DNA from: an uncultured Paracoccaceae bacterium
GTDB taxonomy: Bacteria; Pseudomonadota; Alphaproteobacteria; Rhodobacterales; Rhodobacteraceae
NCBI GenBank assembly: GCA_947494675.1
Contig: CANLVP010000001.1
Coordinates: 930,001 to 994,000 of the forward strand
Reading direction: 5' to 3'
DNA: 64,000 nucleotides
The first letter of the stretch is position 1. The number at the start of each line of letters is the position of its first letter. A model generated the notes under the pieces. The model saw nothing but the letters and a program-made list of their open reading frames with translations. It was not told where the DNA came from and ran no database searches. Made by a program: the position numbers and the translations under genes. This document shows positions 42,509 to 50,846 of this stretch, one piece after another.

Positions 42509-43271
42509 TGACGTCCCTCTTTTGATCGAGGCGGCAAAGCGCGCCGGTGACATCGCCAAATCCCACTTCGGCCAAAGCCCAGAGGTTTGGGATAAGGCTG
42601 ATAACGCAGGCCCCGTGACCGCCGCCGATCTGGCCGTCAACGCAATGCTGCACGACATGCTGCGCGCCGCGCGGCCTGACTATGGCTGGCTGTCGGAAGA
42701 GGACGAAGACAGCACCGCCCGTCAAAGCGCCGAGCGCGTCTTTGTGATCGACCCCATCGACGGCACCCGCGCCTTTATCGAAGGCGGCAAGGACTGGGGT
42801 CACTCCATCGCCGTGGTCGAAAATGGCAACCCCATTGCCGCCGCCGTCGCCATGCCAATGCGTGACCAGATTTATAGCGCGGGCCTTGGGGCGGGTGCAT
42901 ATCTGAATGATGAGACGATCAACGTCAGCGCGGAAACCGACCCCGCCAAAACCGCGGTCCTGACGGCCAAGCCCAACCTGTTCCCAGAACACTGGACAGG
43001 TGGCACCCCGCCGCCTTTCAAGCGCACCTTTCGGTCATCGCTCGCCTACCGGATGGCGCTGGCCGCCTGCGGTCGCTTTGATGCCATGCTGACCCTGCGC
43101 CCCACATGGGAATGGGACATCGCGGCGGGCACGCTTTTGGTGACAGAGGCGGGCGGCACCGTGACCGACCACACCGGGGCCACGCTGCGGTTCAACAATG
43201 GCCACCCACAGGTGCAAAGCGTGCTTGCTGGCGGGGCCGTACACGCACCGATCCTGGCAGCACTTGCCTAG
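42495..43271 (+). CDS. Inositol-monophosphatase-family phosphatase (CysQ/HisN-like)
   Basis: About 258 residues from a TTG at 42495 (CTG at 42498 is the alternative), overlapping the pmbA stop. All metal sites are intact: GWLSEEDED, VIDPIDGTRAFIEG and WEWDIAAGTLLVTEAGG. The DGTRAFIEG form favours 3'(2'),5'-bisphosphate nucleotidase (CysQ) or histidinol phosphatase (HisN) over inositol phosphatase. In relatives this gene is followed at once by DUF4170, a Kdo-transferase gene and lpxK; here an 18-kb catabolic block intervenes, with its GntR gene overlapping this stop by four bases. Confidence 0.85.
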   Translation: MLATDDVPLLIEAAKRAGDIAKSHFGQSPEVWDKADNAGPVTAADLAVNAMLHDMLRAARPDYGWLSEEDEDSTARQSAERVFVIDPIDGTRAFIEGGKDWGHSIAVVENGNPIAAAVAMPMRDQIYSAGLGAGAYLNDETINVSAETDPAKTAVLTAKPNLFPEHWTGGTPPPFKRTFRSSLAYRMALAACGRFDAMLTLRPTWEWDIAAGTLLVTEAGGTVTDHTGATLRFNNGHPQVQSVLAGGAVHAPILAALA

Positions 43272-43936
43272 GTAATATGCGCCATCAGGAAACCGCCCGT
43301 CACCTCGTAATGTGACACCAGCAGTTTGACGGCCTTTTCCTCATCCGACGAAAGCGCGGCATCAAGGATCTGGCGGTGCTCATCCTCAATCGCGCGGCCC
43401 TTATAGGTCGATGAGCGTCCGGCAAGATAACGGTAGCGGATATTCAGATCATATAGCTGGCTGCAAAACCGCAGCAGCAGCGGCGACTGACAATTCCCAA
43501 TCAGCGCCATGTGGAAATTCTTGTGTTCCCGCTCAAACCCGTCCGACCGTTCAGCGGCCAGCTTGGTCATCCGGTGGTGCACCAGCACAAGGTTCTCTTC
43601 CCATTTTCCGGTGGCGTTTTGCATGCTCTTGCGCAGGGCTTTAGCCTCGAGCGAGCAGCGCAGTTCCAGAATTTCGTCAAAGTTCTCGCGGCTTGTCTCA
43701 GCCGCGCGAAACCCGCGCTGTTCATGCCGCACGACCAGCTGATCGGACACCAACAGGCTCAGCGCCTCGCGGATCGGGGATGCGCCAGTGCCCAGCTTTT
43801 CGCGCAGGGCACTGATCTTAAGCTTTTCACCCGGCGCAAGGTCACCCGTCAGGATCAGCAACCGCAGCTTGTTATAGGCAAGCGTGGTCGCAGAGTCTTT
43901 CTGGTTGGGGGATGCGCCGAATGAAAGGTCCATCAT
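43268..43936 (-). CDS. GntR-family (FCD/FadR subgroup) transcriptional regulator
   Basis: 222 residues. N-terminal winged helix: AYNKLRLLILTGDLAPGEKLKISALREKLGTGASPIREALSLL with the classical PIREAL recognition helix. C-terminal FCD ligand domain: LRCSLEAKALR, FHMALIG and DEHRQILDAALS, with the usual metal-binding His/Asp. Last gene of the eight-gene reverse operon, so probably autoregulated. The best candidate to bind the three AAAATCGAT palindromes at 50314, 50799 and 61325. Inducer unknown; MatR of rhizobial malonate operons is in the same subgroup. Confidence 0.92.
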   Translation of the reverse strand: MMDLSFGASPNQKDSATTLAYNKLRLLILTGDLAPGEKLKISALREKLGTGASPIREALSLLVSDQLVVRHEQRGFRAAETSRENFDEILELRCSLEAKALRKSMQNATGKWEENLVLVHHRMTKLAAERSDGFEREHKNFHMALIGNCQSPLLLRFCSQLYDLNIRYRYLAGRSSTYKGRAIEDEHRQILDAALSSDEEKAVKLLVSHYEVTGGFLMAHIT

Positions 43937-43942
43937 GTTCCT

Positions 43943-45154
43943 TTAGCTGGCTTTGACCGCAGCAACAATGTTGGCGAACTCTTCGTTGGACAAAACATCT
44001 CGCTTGGCGATGCCGGCCTTTTTGACCTCACCCAGAATTGCGCCGATCTTGTCGTCGTCCAGCTCGCCCATGCCCAGCTCGCCCATCTTGTAGATGATGG
44101 ATGCTTTGCCTGACTTTTTGCCCAGAACCACTTCGCCCTCTTTGCCGGTCAGGCTGGGGTGCGTGGCGAACATGACCAGCGGGTCGTTCATCACATAGTT
44201 GATGCCGATCCCGCTTTCCCGGATGAAGTTGCCGTGGCCCAGAACCGGCTTGTTACGGGCAATCGGGATGTTGGATTTGGCGGCGATCATCTCGGCCAGT
44301 TCGGGGATCTTATCCAGCTTGTATTGCGTGTCGTAGCCATACAGCAGATGCAGGCCCATCATCAGCTCTTCAAGGGCCGCATTCCCCGTCCGCTCCCCCA
44401 AGCCATTGGCGCAGGAATGCACGCAGACCGCACCCGCCGTGACAGCAGCGAGTTCAGTGGCGACACCCATGCCGAAATCATTGTGCGTGTGGATCTCAAT
44501 TGGCAGGCCGGTCATGTCGTTGACCCAGCGCACCATATGCTTGATCGCCTCTGGCGTCGCACAGCCCATCGTATCAACAATGCCGATGCTGTCCGGTGGC
44601 GCGTTGTCCATGATGTAGTTGCACAGGTTGGTCAGATCATCCTTGCGCGCGCGCGTGGTGTCATAGGGAAAGAACAGCGCGTGCAGCCCGTTTTCGCGGG
44701 CATAGTTGATCACAGGCGCGGTTTTCTTGGCCACGTCTTCCCATGTCCAGCCAAACTGCGTGACCAGCTTAGGATAGCCGATTGGCACCTCAATCACGAC
44801 ACCATCGGCGCCGCATTCCAGCGCCAGATCAATGTCTTTCTGCATCGCGCGGGCAAAGGTGAAAATCTTCGACTTCAGCCCAAGCTTTGAAATCTCCTTG
44901 ATCGCGGTCTGATCGTCTGGCGACACCGCTGGCATCCCCGCCTCGATCCGGTCGACGCCAAGCTCATCCAACTTTGTCGCAATCTCGATCTTATCATCGA
45001 CAGAGAACACAACGCCCGGCGTCTGCTCGCCATCGCGCAGGGTCGCGTCGTGAATTTCGACCTTTTCGGGCAAGTTCAACCCACCCCGGACATCCGCCTC
45101 AAAGTTGTAGGGGCTAACCCACCATTTGCCATCTTCAAGATGTGTTTCGCGCAT
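43943..45154 (-). CDS. DRE-TIM metallolyase, homocitrate/isopropylmalate synthase-like
   Basis: 403 residues. The DRE-TIM active site is complete: IHDATLRDGEQTPGVVFS near residue 33, IEIHTHNDFGMGVA (metal-binding HxH) and ANGLGERTGNAALEE, so a Claisen-type acyl transfer between acyl-CoA and a 2-oxoacid, or a retro-aldol lyase, is expected. It lacks the regulatory domain of LeuA. The context (dioxygenase, TRAP transporter, GntR) is catabolic, not leucine or lysine biosynthesis, so the true substrate is probably different. Six bases before the GntR start, same transcript. Confidence 0.78.
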   Translation of the reverse strand: MRETHLEDGKWWVSPYNFEADVRGGLNLPEKVEIHDATLRDGEQTPGVVFSVDDKIEIATKLDELGVDRIEAGMPAVSPDDQTAIKEISKLGLKSKIFTFARAMQKDIDLALECGADGVVIEVPIGYPKLVTQFGWTWEDVAKKTAPVINYARENGLHALFFPYDTTRARKDDLTNLCNYIMDNAPPDSIGIVDTMGCATPEAIKHMVRWVNDMTGLPIEIHTHNDFGMGVATELAAVTAGAVCVHSCANGLGERTGNAALEELMMGLHLLYGYDTQYKLDKIPELAEMIAAKSNIPIARNKPVLGHGNFIRESGIGINYVMNDPLVMFATHPSLTGKEGEVVLGKKSGKASIIYKMGELGMGELDDDKIGAILGEVKKAGIAKRDVLSNEEFANIVAAVKAS

Positions 45155-45181
45155 CGGTAATTTCCTTCTTCGGGGCAGAGC

Positions 45182-46057
45182 TTAAGTGTTTTCGGGGACA
45201 AGGACGAAGTCAAAATCGACCTTGTAATAGGGAACGGTGGCATTGCGGCCAATAGCCAGATCATCGGGTAAAGCGTCAAGATCGGTGGATTCCACGTAGT
45301 CCATGATCAGGTCTTCGCGGACGCCAAAGACCGCGTCGGTATCAAGGTAGGGATCGCCATTGGCAAAGACCTCCGTCACCAGCGATCTCAGCCCGTCTGC
45401 CTGCACAATGAAATGCAAGTGCGAGGGCCGCCAAGGCGTGCGCCCGGTGGCACGGAACAGCTCACCCACCGGGCCATCATCGGGTACCTTATAGGGGGCG
45501 GGCTTGACCGTGGTGATGGCATATCGCCCATCCGCGCCAGTCTTCATCGAACAGCACAGGTTAAAGTCGTCCTGCGCGCCATCCTGGCTGTAATAGAGAC
45601 CGTTTTCAGCCGTCTGCCACAGCTCGATCATCGCGCCTTCGACCGGGTTGCCATCGACATCACGCACGTAGCCTTCGACCACGACCGTGGCACCGTCGTT
45701 GTCCTGCTTGATGTCACCACCCACGGGCAGCAAGGGCGCGCCGACCGAATGGAACGGCCCCAGCACGCTGGACGATGTGCCGTCGTGTTGCGACCCGATC
45801 ATATCGACCAAGGACGACAGGCCCGTCACGTCAGAGATCAGCACAAACTCATTGCGCTCATCGTCCGTAATCTTGCCTGCATCCGTCACAAACTTCAGCG
45901 CCCGCGCCCATTCCGCATGGGTCAGCTGCGTCTCTTTCGCAAAGGCATGCAGATGCTCGACCATGGATTTCAGCACAAACATCGTGCGCGGATCGGTGTC
46001 GTCACTGCAGTAGTTCAGGAACGCCTGCGTGATGGTGTCGATTGTGACGTTCTTCAT
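45182..46057 (-). CDS. Intradiol ring-cleavage dioxygenase, hydroxyquinol 1,2-dioxygenase-like
   Basis: 291 residues. The N-terminal dimerisation domain (FLNYCSDDTDPRTMFVLKSMVEHLHAF) belongs to the catechol/hydroxyquinol group. Fe(III) ligands are visible: Tyr156 (GLYYSQ), Tyr189 (APYKVPDDGPVG), His213 and His215 (PSHLHFIV), with the same spacing as hydroxyquinol 1,2-dioxygenase. The segment VLGPFHSVGAPLLPVGGDI also fits that subgroup. The product of hydroxyquinol cleavage would be maleylacetate, yet no maleylacetate reductase is in the window. Operon with the TRAP permease upstream (18-base gap). Confidence 0.85.
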   Translation of the reverse strand: MKNVTIDTITQAFLNYCSDDTDPRTMFVLKSMVEHLHAFAKETQLTHAEWARALKFVTDAGKITDDERNEFVLISDVTGLSSLVDMIGSQHDGTSSSVLGPFHSVGAPLLPVGGDIKQDNDGATVVVEGYVRDVDGNPVEGAMIELWQTAENGLYYSQDGAQDDFNLCCSMKTGADGRYAITTVKPAPYKVPDDGPVGELFRATGRTPWRPSHLHFIVQADGLRSLVTEVFANGDPYLDTDAVFGVREDLIMDYVESTDLDALPDDLAIGRNATVPYYKVDFDFVLVPENT

Positions 46058-46075
46058 GTCAGAAGGCTCCGAAAG

Positions 46076-47383
46076 TTAAAGTAGTGCGGTGGACAGGATG
46101 GGGTATTGGATCAACAGGATCAGCACCAACAGCATCAAGAAAGCAAAGGGTAAAGCCCCAAGAAACACATCCTTGAGCGAGATATTGGGATCGTTCAGCG
46201 TGCTTTTGATCACAAAACAAGAGATGCCAAGCGGCGGCGTCAGCAGCCCAATCTCGGCCCCGATCACGGTGATGATGCCGAACCAGATCAGGCTTAGCCC
46301 CATGCCCTCAATCAAGGTGATGAACAGCGGCACGACAATCAGAATGATAGATGCGGTATCCAGCAGCGTGCCAAGCACCAGCATCAACAAAACATAAAGC
46401 AGCATGATCTGGAAGAACGACAGGTTCCAGGATTGCAGCAACGAATCCAGCTGATTGGGCAGACCCGCAAAGCCCAGCATCCGGCTGTAAAAGGACGCCA
46501 TGGTGATCAGCAGCAGGATCGCTGCCGTGATATGGCCAGTTTCGACAAGCGTGTCCCAGAAGTCTTTCCAAGACATCGACTGCCGCGCGACAGCCACGAT
46601 CAGCGCCAGCGACGCGCCTGCAGCCCCCGCCTCAACCGGTGTTAGCCAACCTGTGTAGATGCCGCCAAGCACCAGCAGGATCAGGGCAACAACAGGCCAT
46701 GCCTTTGAAAACATCTCACCATTGCTCATCGCAGCAATGCCGTCTGCCTTGATGTTGTCGCCGATAAAGGACGGCCAAAAGCGTGCCATCAGATAGATCG
46801 CAGCCATGTAGACCGCCGTCAGGATCAGGCCGGGAATGATCCCCGCAAGGAACATTTCCCCGACCGAAACCTCGGCGACAAAGGAATAGATGATCAGCAT
46901 CGCAGAGGGCGGAATGATCATGCCCAGCACCGATGACCCGGCCACAACACCCACCGCAAAGCGCTTGTTGTAGTTGTAGCGCAGCATCTGCGGCACAGCG
47001 ATTTTCGTGAACACTGACGCCGAGGCAATCGACGACCCCGTCACAGCCGCAAAGATCGCATTGGCCCCCACGGTCGCCATGCCGATGCCCGCCAGCACCT
47101 TGCGAAAGGCAGAGTTCATGACATCGTAAATGTCCCTGCCTAATCGGGCCTTCGAAACAAGTAGCCCCATCAGCGTGAACAGCGGGATGGTGGCAAAGTT
47201 GTATTCCGTTACCCCATCGCCGACCGCGACCTTTAAGAAGTTGAAGGCGAGGATCGGTTTGCCGGACATGAACCAGATCGACAGAAACGACACCAGTCCA
47301 AGAGCCACCGGAATATAAAGGCCAAGGTAGACAAGGGCGACGATCGCAAGGACCGACAGCATACCAATTGTAAGGGGATCCAT
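46076..47383 (-). CDS. dctM: TRAP transporter large permease (DctM), system 1
   Basis: 435 residues, about 12 membrane helices. DctM signatures: ATVGANAIFAAVTGSSIASASVFTKIAVPQML, VVAGSSVLGMIIPPSAMLIIYSFV, and the C-terminal GAEIGLLTPPLGISCFVIKS. It is the sodium-coupled channel subunit that works with DctQ (47387) and the binding protein at 48023. Three bases separate it from dctQ. Confidence 0.93.
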   Translation of the reverse strand: MDPLTIGMLSVLAIVALVYLGLYIPVALGLVSFLSIWFMSGKPILAFNFLKVAVGDGVTEYNFATIPLFTLMGLLVSKARLGRDIYDVMNSAFRKVLAGIGMATVGANAIFAAVTGSSIASASVFTKIAVPQMLRYNYNKRFAVGVVAGSSVLGMIIPPSAMLIIYSFVAEVSVGEMFLAGIIPGLILTAVYMAAIYLMARFWPSFIGDNIKADGIAAMSNGEMFSKAWPVVALILLVLGGIYTGWLTPVEAGAAGASLALIVAVARQSMSWKDFWDTLVETGHITAAILLLITMASFYSRMLGFAGLPNQLDSLLQSWNLSFFQIMLLYVLLMLVLGTLLDTASIILIVVPLFITLIEGMGLSLIWFGIITVIGAEIGLLTPPLGISCFVIKSTLNDPNISLKDVFLGALPFAFLMLLVLILLIQYPILSTALL

Positions 47384-47386
47384 GTC

Positions 47387-48013
47387 CTAGACCTCGCCGC
47401 TGGTTTGGGCGGTCACATGGCGGGGATCGCGATCCCCCAAGACCGTTTTGAAAAAGAACAGGATCGCAGCCCAAGCGCAGCCAAAGGCGATCACAAGCCG
47501 GACGGGCCACCAAGGGGCCTGCAAGATGCCGGGCGTGCCAAAGTAGTCGCAGCGCGCCAGCCCGGTCCTGAAATCTGCCCATAAGTTGCCCGTCGGGGCG
47601 GGGCCAAATTCAGGTTGCTGGAAGAAGTGGCAGCTTTCAAAGCTTTCGGTGAATTCGGGCCAGACCGTCCAGACGATCAGGCACATAAAGATGCAAGAGA
47701 TCGCATCAAGAACCCGTGTCAGCGCCCCACCAAAGCGGGGTGCGGTGCTGCGCATCAGCCCCAAAAATCCGTCAGACCGGGTCAAACGCCCCGTCCGCAC
47801 AACGTCTGGCAACTGAAGGAAAACGATCAGCGCCAGCGAAAAGATCACGACCTCGACCACACCGCGAAACGGCGCGTTGAAGAGGTTCCGAGAGATCACG
47901 TCAACATTCATGATGGCAACCAAGGCCAGCAGCACAAAGGCGCCGCTGACATTGGCCGCAATCGCGATCGCCACGACCCAGCGTTCGATTTTTTGCAATA
48001 CCGTGACGATCAT
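47387..48013 (-). CDS. dctQ: TRAP transporter small permease (DctQ), system 1
   Basis: 208 residues with four membrane helices (VAIAIAANVSGAFVLLALVAIM; VVEVVIFSLALIVFLQL; CIFMCLIVWTVW; WWPVRLVIAFGCAWAAILFF). The loop between helices 3 and 4 is unusually long (FTESFESCHFFQQPEFGPAPTG...), explaining why it exceeds the usual 160-180 residues. Part of the DctPQM system with 46076 and 48023. Confidence 0.88.
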   Translation of the reverse strand: MIVTVLQKIERWVVAIAIAANVSGAFVLLALVAIMNVDVISRNLFNAPFRGVVEVVIFSLALIVFLQLPDVVRTGRLTRSDGFLGLMRSTAPRFGGALTRVLDAISCIFMCLIVWTVWPEFTESFESCHFFQQPEFGPAPTGNLWADFRTGLARCDYFGTPGILQAPWWPVRLVIAFGCAWAAILFFFKTVLGDRDPRHVTAQTSGEV

Positions 48014-48022
48014 TGTTTTGGT

Positions 48023-49105
48023 TTACTCCGCAGCCCAGTCGCGCAGCGGCATAAAGCCTGCAGCAGCCAGCTTGCCCATATAGGCTTCCAGCATTTCGGT
48101 GCCGGGTGCGCCCGCGCCGTCCAGACCAGCAGCCCATTCAGCTGCGATGTTTGGCATGGAATTGGCCCAAGCCTGACGCTCTTCCTGGCTCATCTCAACG
48201 ATTGTGCCACCAGCATCGATATAGGCCTGACGCGATGCCTCTGCGCGATCCATCGCGATACCCGCAACATGGTCACGGTATTCGATGGCCACGGTCTGAA
48301 GCACCTCTTTGACCTCATCAGGCAGATCCGCCCAAACGTCGGCATTCACGGTCACTGTCTTTGAGTTCACAGCGCCCAGATCAGCCTGCAGCATGTAAGG
48401 GGCAACCTCGACAAAGTTGAACGTTGCCGCAGCTTCCGGCCACGTCATCGCCGCCTCAACCACGCCAGTTTGCAGCATGTTGTAGAAATCAGGCAGGCCG
48501 CCACGCACACCAGCCGCACCGGGGATGCCTTCAAGATAGCGCAGGTTATAGCCCGCACCGGCAACCTTCAGGCCTTCGATATCCGCCAGGGAATTCAACG
48601 GCTGCGTCGAAAACATCTGGTAGGTGTCCAGCACAACGCCGGTTGCCAGATAAACCTGGTTTTCCGCCGCAAGCTCCGCGCCCATCTGTGGGAATTCGCG
48701 TGCGATTTCATCAACCGCCTGCGCGACAACGCGTGCATCAGACGACACGAAGGGCGTCACAGCCGAAATACCCTGCGATGGCAGGGCGGAGTTGTGGAAA
48801 ATCGTGGTGACGATACCGATATCGCCAAGACCCAGCTTGATGCCCTCCAACACCCCGCGTGGCTTTACGATCTGGCCGCCATAGGCTTCCATCCATTCGA
48901 TCTGATAGTTGCCGCTTTCGGCCAGCAGTTCATTCACGCGTGGAATGAAAAAGCCCGAAAACTCAGCAACCCACATCGACCGCTCTGGATAGCCGTCGAT
49001 GGCCGTCAGATTGATCGTTTCCTGGGCCGATGCCGCTGTCCCGATTGCGCCGGACAGGCCAACCGCAACCCCAGCCGCAAGGGCAATACGTCTTGTGAAA
49101 ATCAT
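48023..49105 (-). CDS. dctP: TRAP transporter substrate-binding protein (DctP), system 1
   Basis: 360 residues. The signal peptide (TRRIALAAGVAVGLSGAIGTAASAQ) contains a twin Arg. The DctP fold follows: QIVKPRGVLEGIKLGLGDIGIVTT, LNSLADIEGLKVAGAG, and the substrate-clamping region GGLPDFYNMLQTGVVEAAMTWPEAA. The Arg of LxGxKxR-like motif that binds carboxylates in DctP appears altered (GLKVAGAG), so the ligand may not be a simple C4-dicarboxylate. First transporter gene in the operon. Confidence 0.9.
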   Translation of the reverse strand: MIFTRRIALAAGVAVGLSGAIGTAASAQETINLTAIDGYPERSMWVAEFSGFFIPRVNELLAESGNYQIEWMEAYGGQIVKPRGVLEGIKLGLGDIGIVTTIFHNSALPSQGISAVTPFVSSDARVVAQAVDEIAREFPQMGAELAAENQVYLATGVVLDTYQMFSTQPLNSLADIEGLKVAGAGYNLRYLEGIPGAAGVRGGLPDFYNMLQTGVVEAAMTWPEAAATFNFVEVAPYMLQADLGAVNSKTVTVNADVWADLPDEVKEVLQTVAIEYRDHVAGIAMDRAEASRQAYIDAGGTIVEMSQEERQAWANSMPNIAAEWAAGLDGAGAPGTEMLEAYMGKLAAAGFMPLRDWAAE

Positions 49106-49141
49106 GGTCTCTCTCCCGTTAGTGGTTCTTCGTCGTCTGGT

Positions 49142-49600
49142 TTAACTGGCCTTGCGCCAGTCTTCGTTGATGATCGTGCCAGCCCCGCGAAACAGCTTTG
49201 CCAAGGGGCAAAACTTCGCGACCTCCTGTGCGACCTGATCCAGCTCTGCCTGTGTGGCAGCGCCGTCAGATACAACTGTCAGATCAATTTCTTCAAACGG
49301 CACGTCGATCTCTTCCTCCAAAGTGACGCCAAGCCGGTTGAAACGCGATTTGACCGAAATCTTCAGGTTGCCGATGTCCACACCCAGCTTGGCCGCGCAT
49401 TTGTGGCCAATGGTGTTTGTGCAGCCCGCCAGCGCGCTCAGCGCTGTGTCGGTCGGTGTAAAGCCAAGGTTTGTGCCGTGGCGTTCGATGGGTTCGTCAA
49501 TGATCGCACTTAGATCACGGGTGCGGACATGAGCGACAGAATGGCTTAGGCAATTTGCCTCAACCGAAAGCGTCACCGATGTTTTCATCTTCACCGCCAT
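49142..49600 (-). CDS. OsmC/Ohr-family protein
   Basis: 152 residues from the ATG at 49600; the frame continues upstream inside the nitroreductase gene. OsmC-type features: TDTALSALAGCTNTIGHKCAAKLGVDI with one reactive Cys and KFCPLAKLFRGAG near the end with the second Cys, giving the C...C pair of the redox-active family. It reduces organic hydroperoxides or acts on thiol adducts. Starts one base after the nitroreductase stop, so strictly co-translated. In a catabolic operon it may protect against reactive intermediates. Confidence 0.85.
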   Translation of the reverse strand: MAVKMKTSVTLSVEANCLSHSVAHVRTRDLSAIIDEPIERHGTNLGFTPTDTALSALAGCTNTIGHKCAAKLGVDIGNLKISVKSRFNRLGVTLEEEIDVPFEEIDLTVVSDGAATQAELDQVAQEVAKFCPLAKLFRGAGTIINEDWRKAS

Positions 49601-49601
49601 G

Positions 49602-50261
49602 TCAAATGATCTCGCAGGCGTCGTCAAAGTCAAACCGCGGCAGCCGCTGGAACAGCGCCGTCTCATCGGCATAACCAAGGTTGCAAAGGAAGTTCGATTT
49701 CAGCGGCGTGCCGTCAAAGAACTCTGCATCCACAATAGCATTGTCGAACCCCGAAATCGCGCCAACATCCAAGCCCAGCGCGCGGGCGGCAATCATGAAA
49801 TAGGCGCCCTGCAAGGTGGAATTACGGAACGCAGTAGATTCGATATGGGCCGCCTTGCCTTCGAACAGATGCCTGCGGTCTTCATGCGGAAACAGCTTGG
49901 GCAGCTGGGTCCAGAACTCCAGATCATATGAGATGATCGCCGTTACAGGCGCGTTCATCACCTTGGGCACATTTGCGGGCTTCAAGGCCTTCGCCAAACG
50001 CTCTTTCGCGGCAACAGACCGCACAAACGTGAACCGCGCGGGGCAAGTGTTCATGCTGGTGGGACCTGCGATCGTCAGCGCGAAGATCTCGTGCAGCAGC
50101 TCATCCGACACCGGCTTATCCGTCCAGGCATAATGCGACCGCGCACCGCGCAGGATCAGATCAATCTCTTTGTCGCCAAGCTCTGTGATCTTGCCGCGCA
50201 AGGCGCGCACATCTTCTTGCGCGGCAGCGCGCAGATCACTCAGTGTCGTCCCGTCTTCCAT
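49602..50261 (-). CDS. Nitroreductase-family protein, RutE-like
   Basis: 219 residues. FMN-binding nitroreductase fold: LILRGARSHYAWTDKPVSDELLHEIF, GPTSMNTCPARFTFVRS (FMN-contacting SxNxxPxRF), and GLDVGAISGFDN with CNLGYADET near the end. This matches the RutE/HadB subgroup, whose characterised member reduces malonic semialdehyde to 3-hydroxypropionate in pyrimidine breakdown; no other rut gene is here. First gene of the reverse operon, 53 bases from the AAAATCGAT palindrome at 50314. Confidence 0.82.
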   Translation of the reverse strand: MEDGTTLSDLRAAAQEDVRALRGKITELGDKEIDLILRGARSHYAWTDKPVSDELLHEIFALTIAGPTSMNTCPARFTFVRSVAAKERLAKALKPANVPKVMNAPVTAIISYDLEFWTQLPKLFPHEDRRHLFEGKAAHIESTAFRNSTLQGAYFMIAARALGLDVGAISGFDNAIVDAEFFDGTPLKSNFLCNLGYADETALFQRLPRFDFDDACEII

Positions 50262-50313
50262 GATGCCTCCCAGAATCTCACCCCCAAAAGTGTCGTGATT
50301 TTTCCCAAATGTC

Positions 50314-50334
50314 CAATAAAATCGATTTTTTATT
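50314..50334. promoter_or_regulatory. Operator-like palindrome between the nitroreductase and YciI genes
   Basis: AATAAAATCGATTTTTTATT at 50315-50334, symmetric around ATCGAT. The 18-base string CAATAAAATCGATTTTTT is identical to the site at 61325-61342 on the other strand. It sits mid-way in the divergent promoter region, 52 bases before the YciI ATG. Confidence 0.72.
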
Positions 50335-50385
50335 TGCGCGCCGCGAGAGACAGGTTAGGCTTCCCCCAAATTCAGGAGGATTAAG

Positions 50386-50772
50386 ATGCCAAAGTGGGAT
50401 GACTACAAGGCCGAAGCGAAATCGCGCGGCGCGCTTGCCATGGAACTTTTTGTGGTCCGCACAAAGCCCGGCAGCGACATTGACCTCGTCAAAGCAACCC
50501 TGCCTGACCACCTTGCCTACCAGCAAAAGATGGAAGCCGCCGGGTCTTTGGTCATGGCCGGTCCGGTCTCTGATGAGACGGGCGAGATGATGCAGGCCGA
50601 AGGCATGGTGATCTACCGCGCCGCCACGCTGGACGCCGCCCGCGCCCTGGCTGACGGCGATCCGATGCACGCCAACGGCGCCCGCACCTATGAGATTCGC
50701 AAGTGGCTCGTGAACGAAGGCAGCCTCAGCTTTACGGTCTCCCTCTCCTCGCAATCCGTATCAATTGGTTGA
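50386..50772 (+). CDS. YciI-family protein
   Basis: 128 residues; AGGAGGATTAAG precedes the ATG. YCII-related dimeric alpha/beta-barrel domain: MELFVVRTKPGSDIDLVKATLPDHLAYQQKMEAAGSLVMAGPV followed by GEMMQAEGMVIYRAATLDAARALADGDPMHANG, with the family's His (LPDHLAY) and Asp. The last about 20 residues (SLSFTVSLSSQSVSIG) are unusual and may be an eroded extension. YciI proteins resemble muconolactone isomerase and EthD folds, which suits a step after ring cleavage, but catalysis is unproven. Confidence 0.8.
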   Translation: MPKWDDYKAEAKSRGALAMELFVVRTKPGSDIDLVKATLPDHLAYQQKMEAAGSLVMAGPVSDETGEMMQAEGMVIYRAATLDAARALADGDPMHANGARTYEIRKWLVNEGSLSFTVSLSSQSVSIG

Positions 50773-50798
50773 TTTTGTCGATTTAGCGATATTCATTG

Positions 50799-50816
50799 CA
50801 ATAAAATCGATATTAT
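50799..50816. promoter_or_regulatory. Operator-like palindrome before malonyl-CoA decarboxylase
   Basis: CAATAAAATCGATATTAT: same 13-base left part as the sites at 50314 and 61325, in the same orientation relative to the downstream gene. The last bases TATTAT (50811-50816) resemble a -10 box 30 bases before the ATG, so binding would block the promoter. Confidence 0.68.
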
Positions 50817-50846
50817 GGAATCCTTTCCTACCCAAGGAGACCTGTA

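Noticed and set aside
43943-45154. 2-isopropylmalate synthase leuA
   Set aside because: Active-site motifs fit the superfamily, but the protein lacks the LeuA regulatory domain and lies in a catabolic, GntR-linked operon.
48470-49513. 347-codon plus-strand frame across dctP and OsmC genes
   Set aside because: Antisense to two well-supported genes; no family features.
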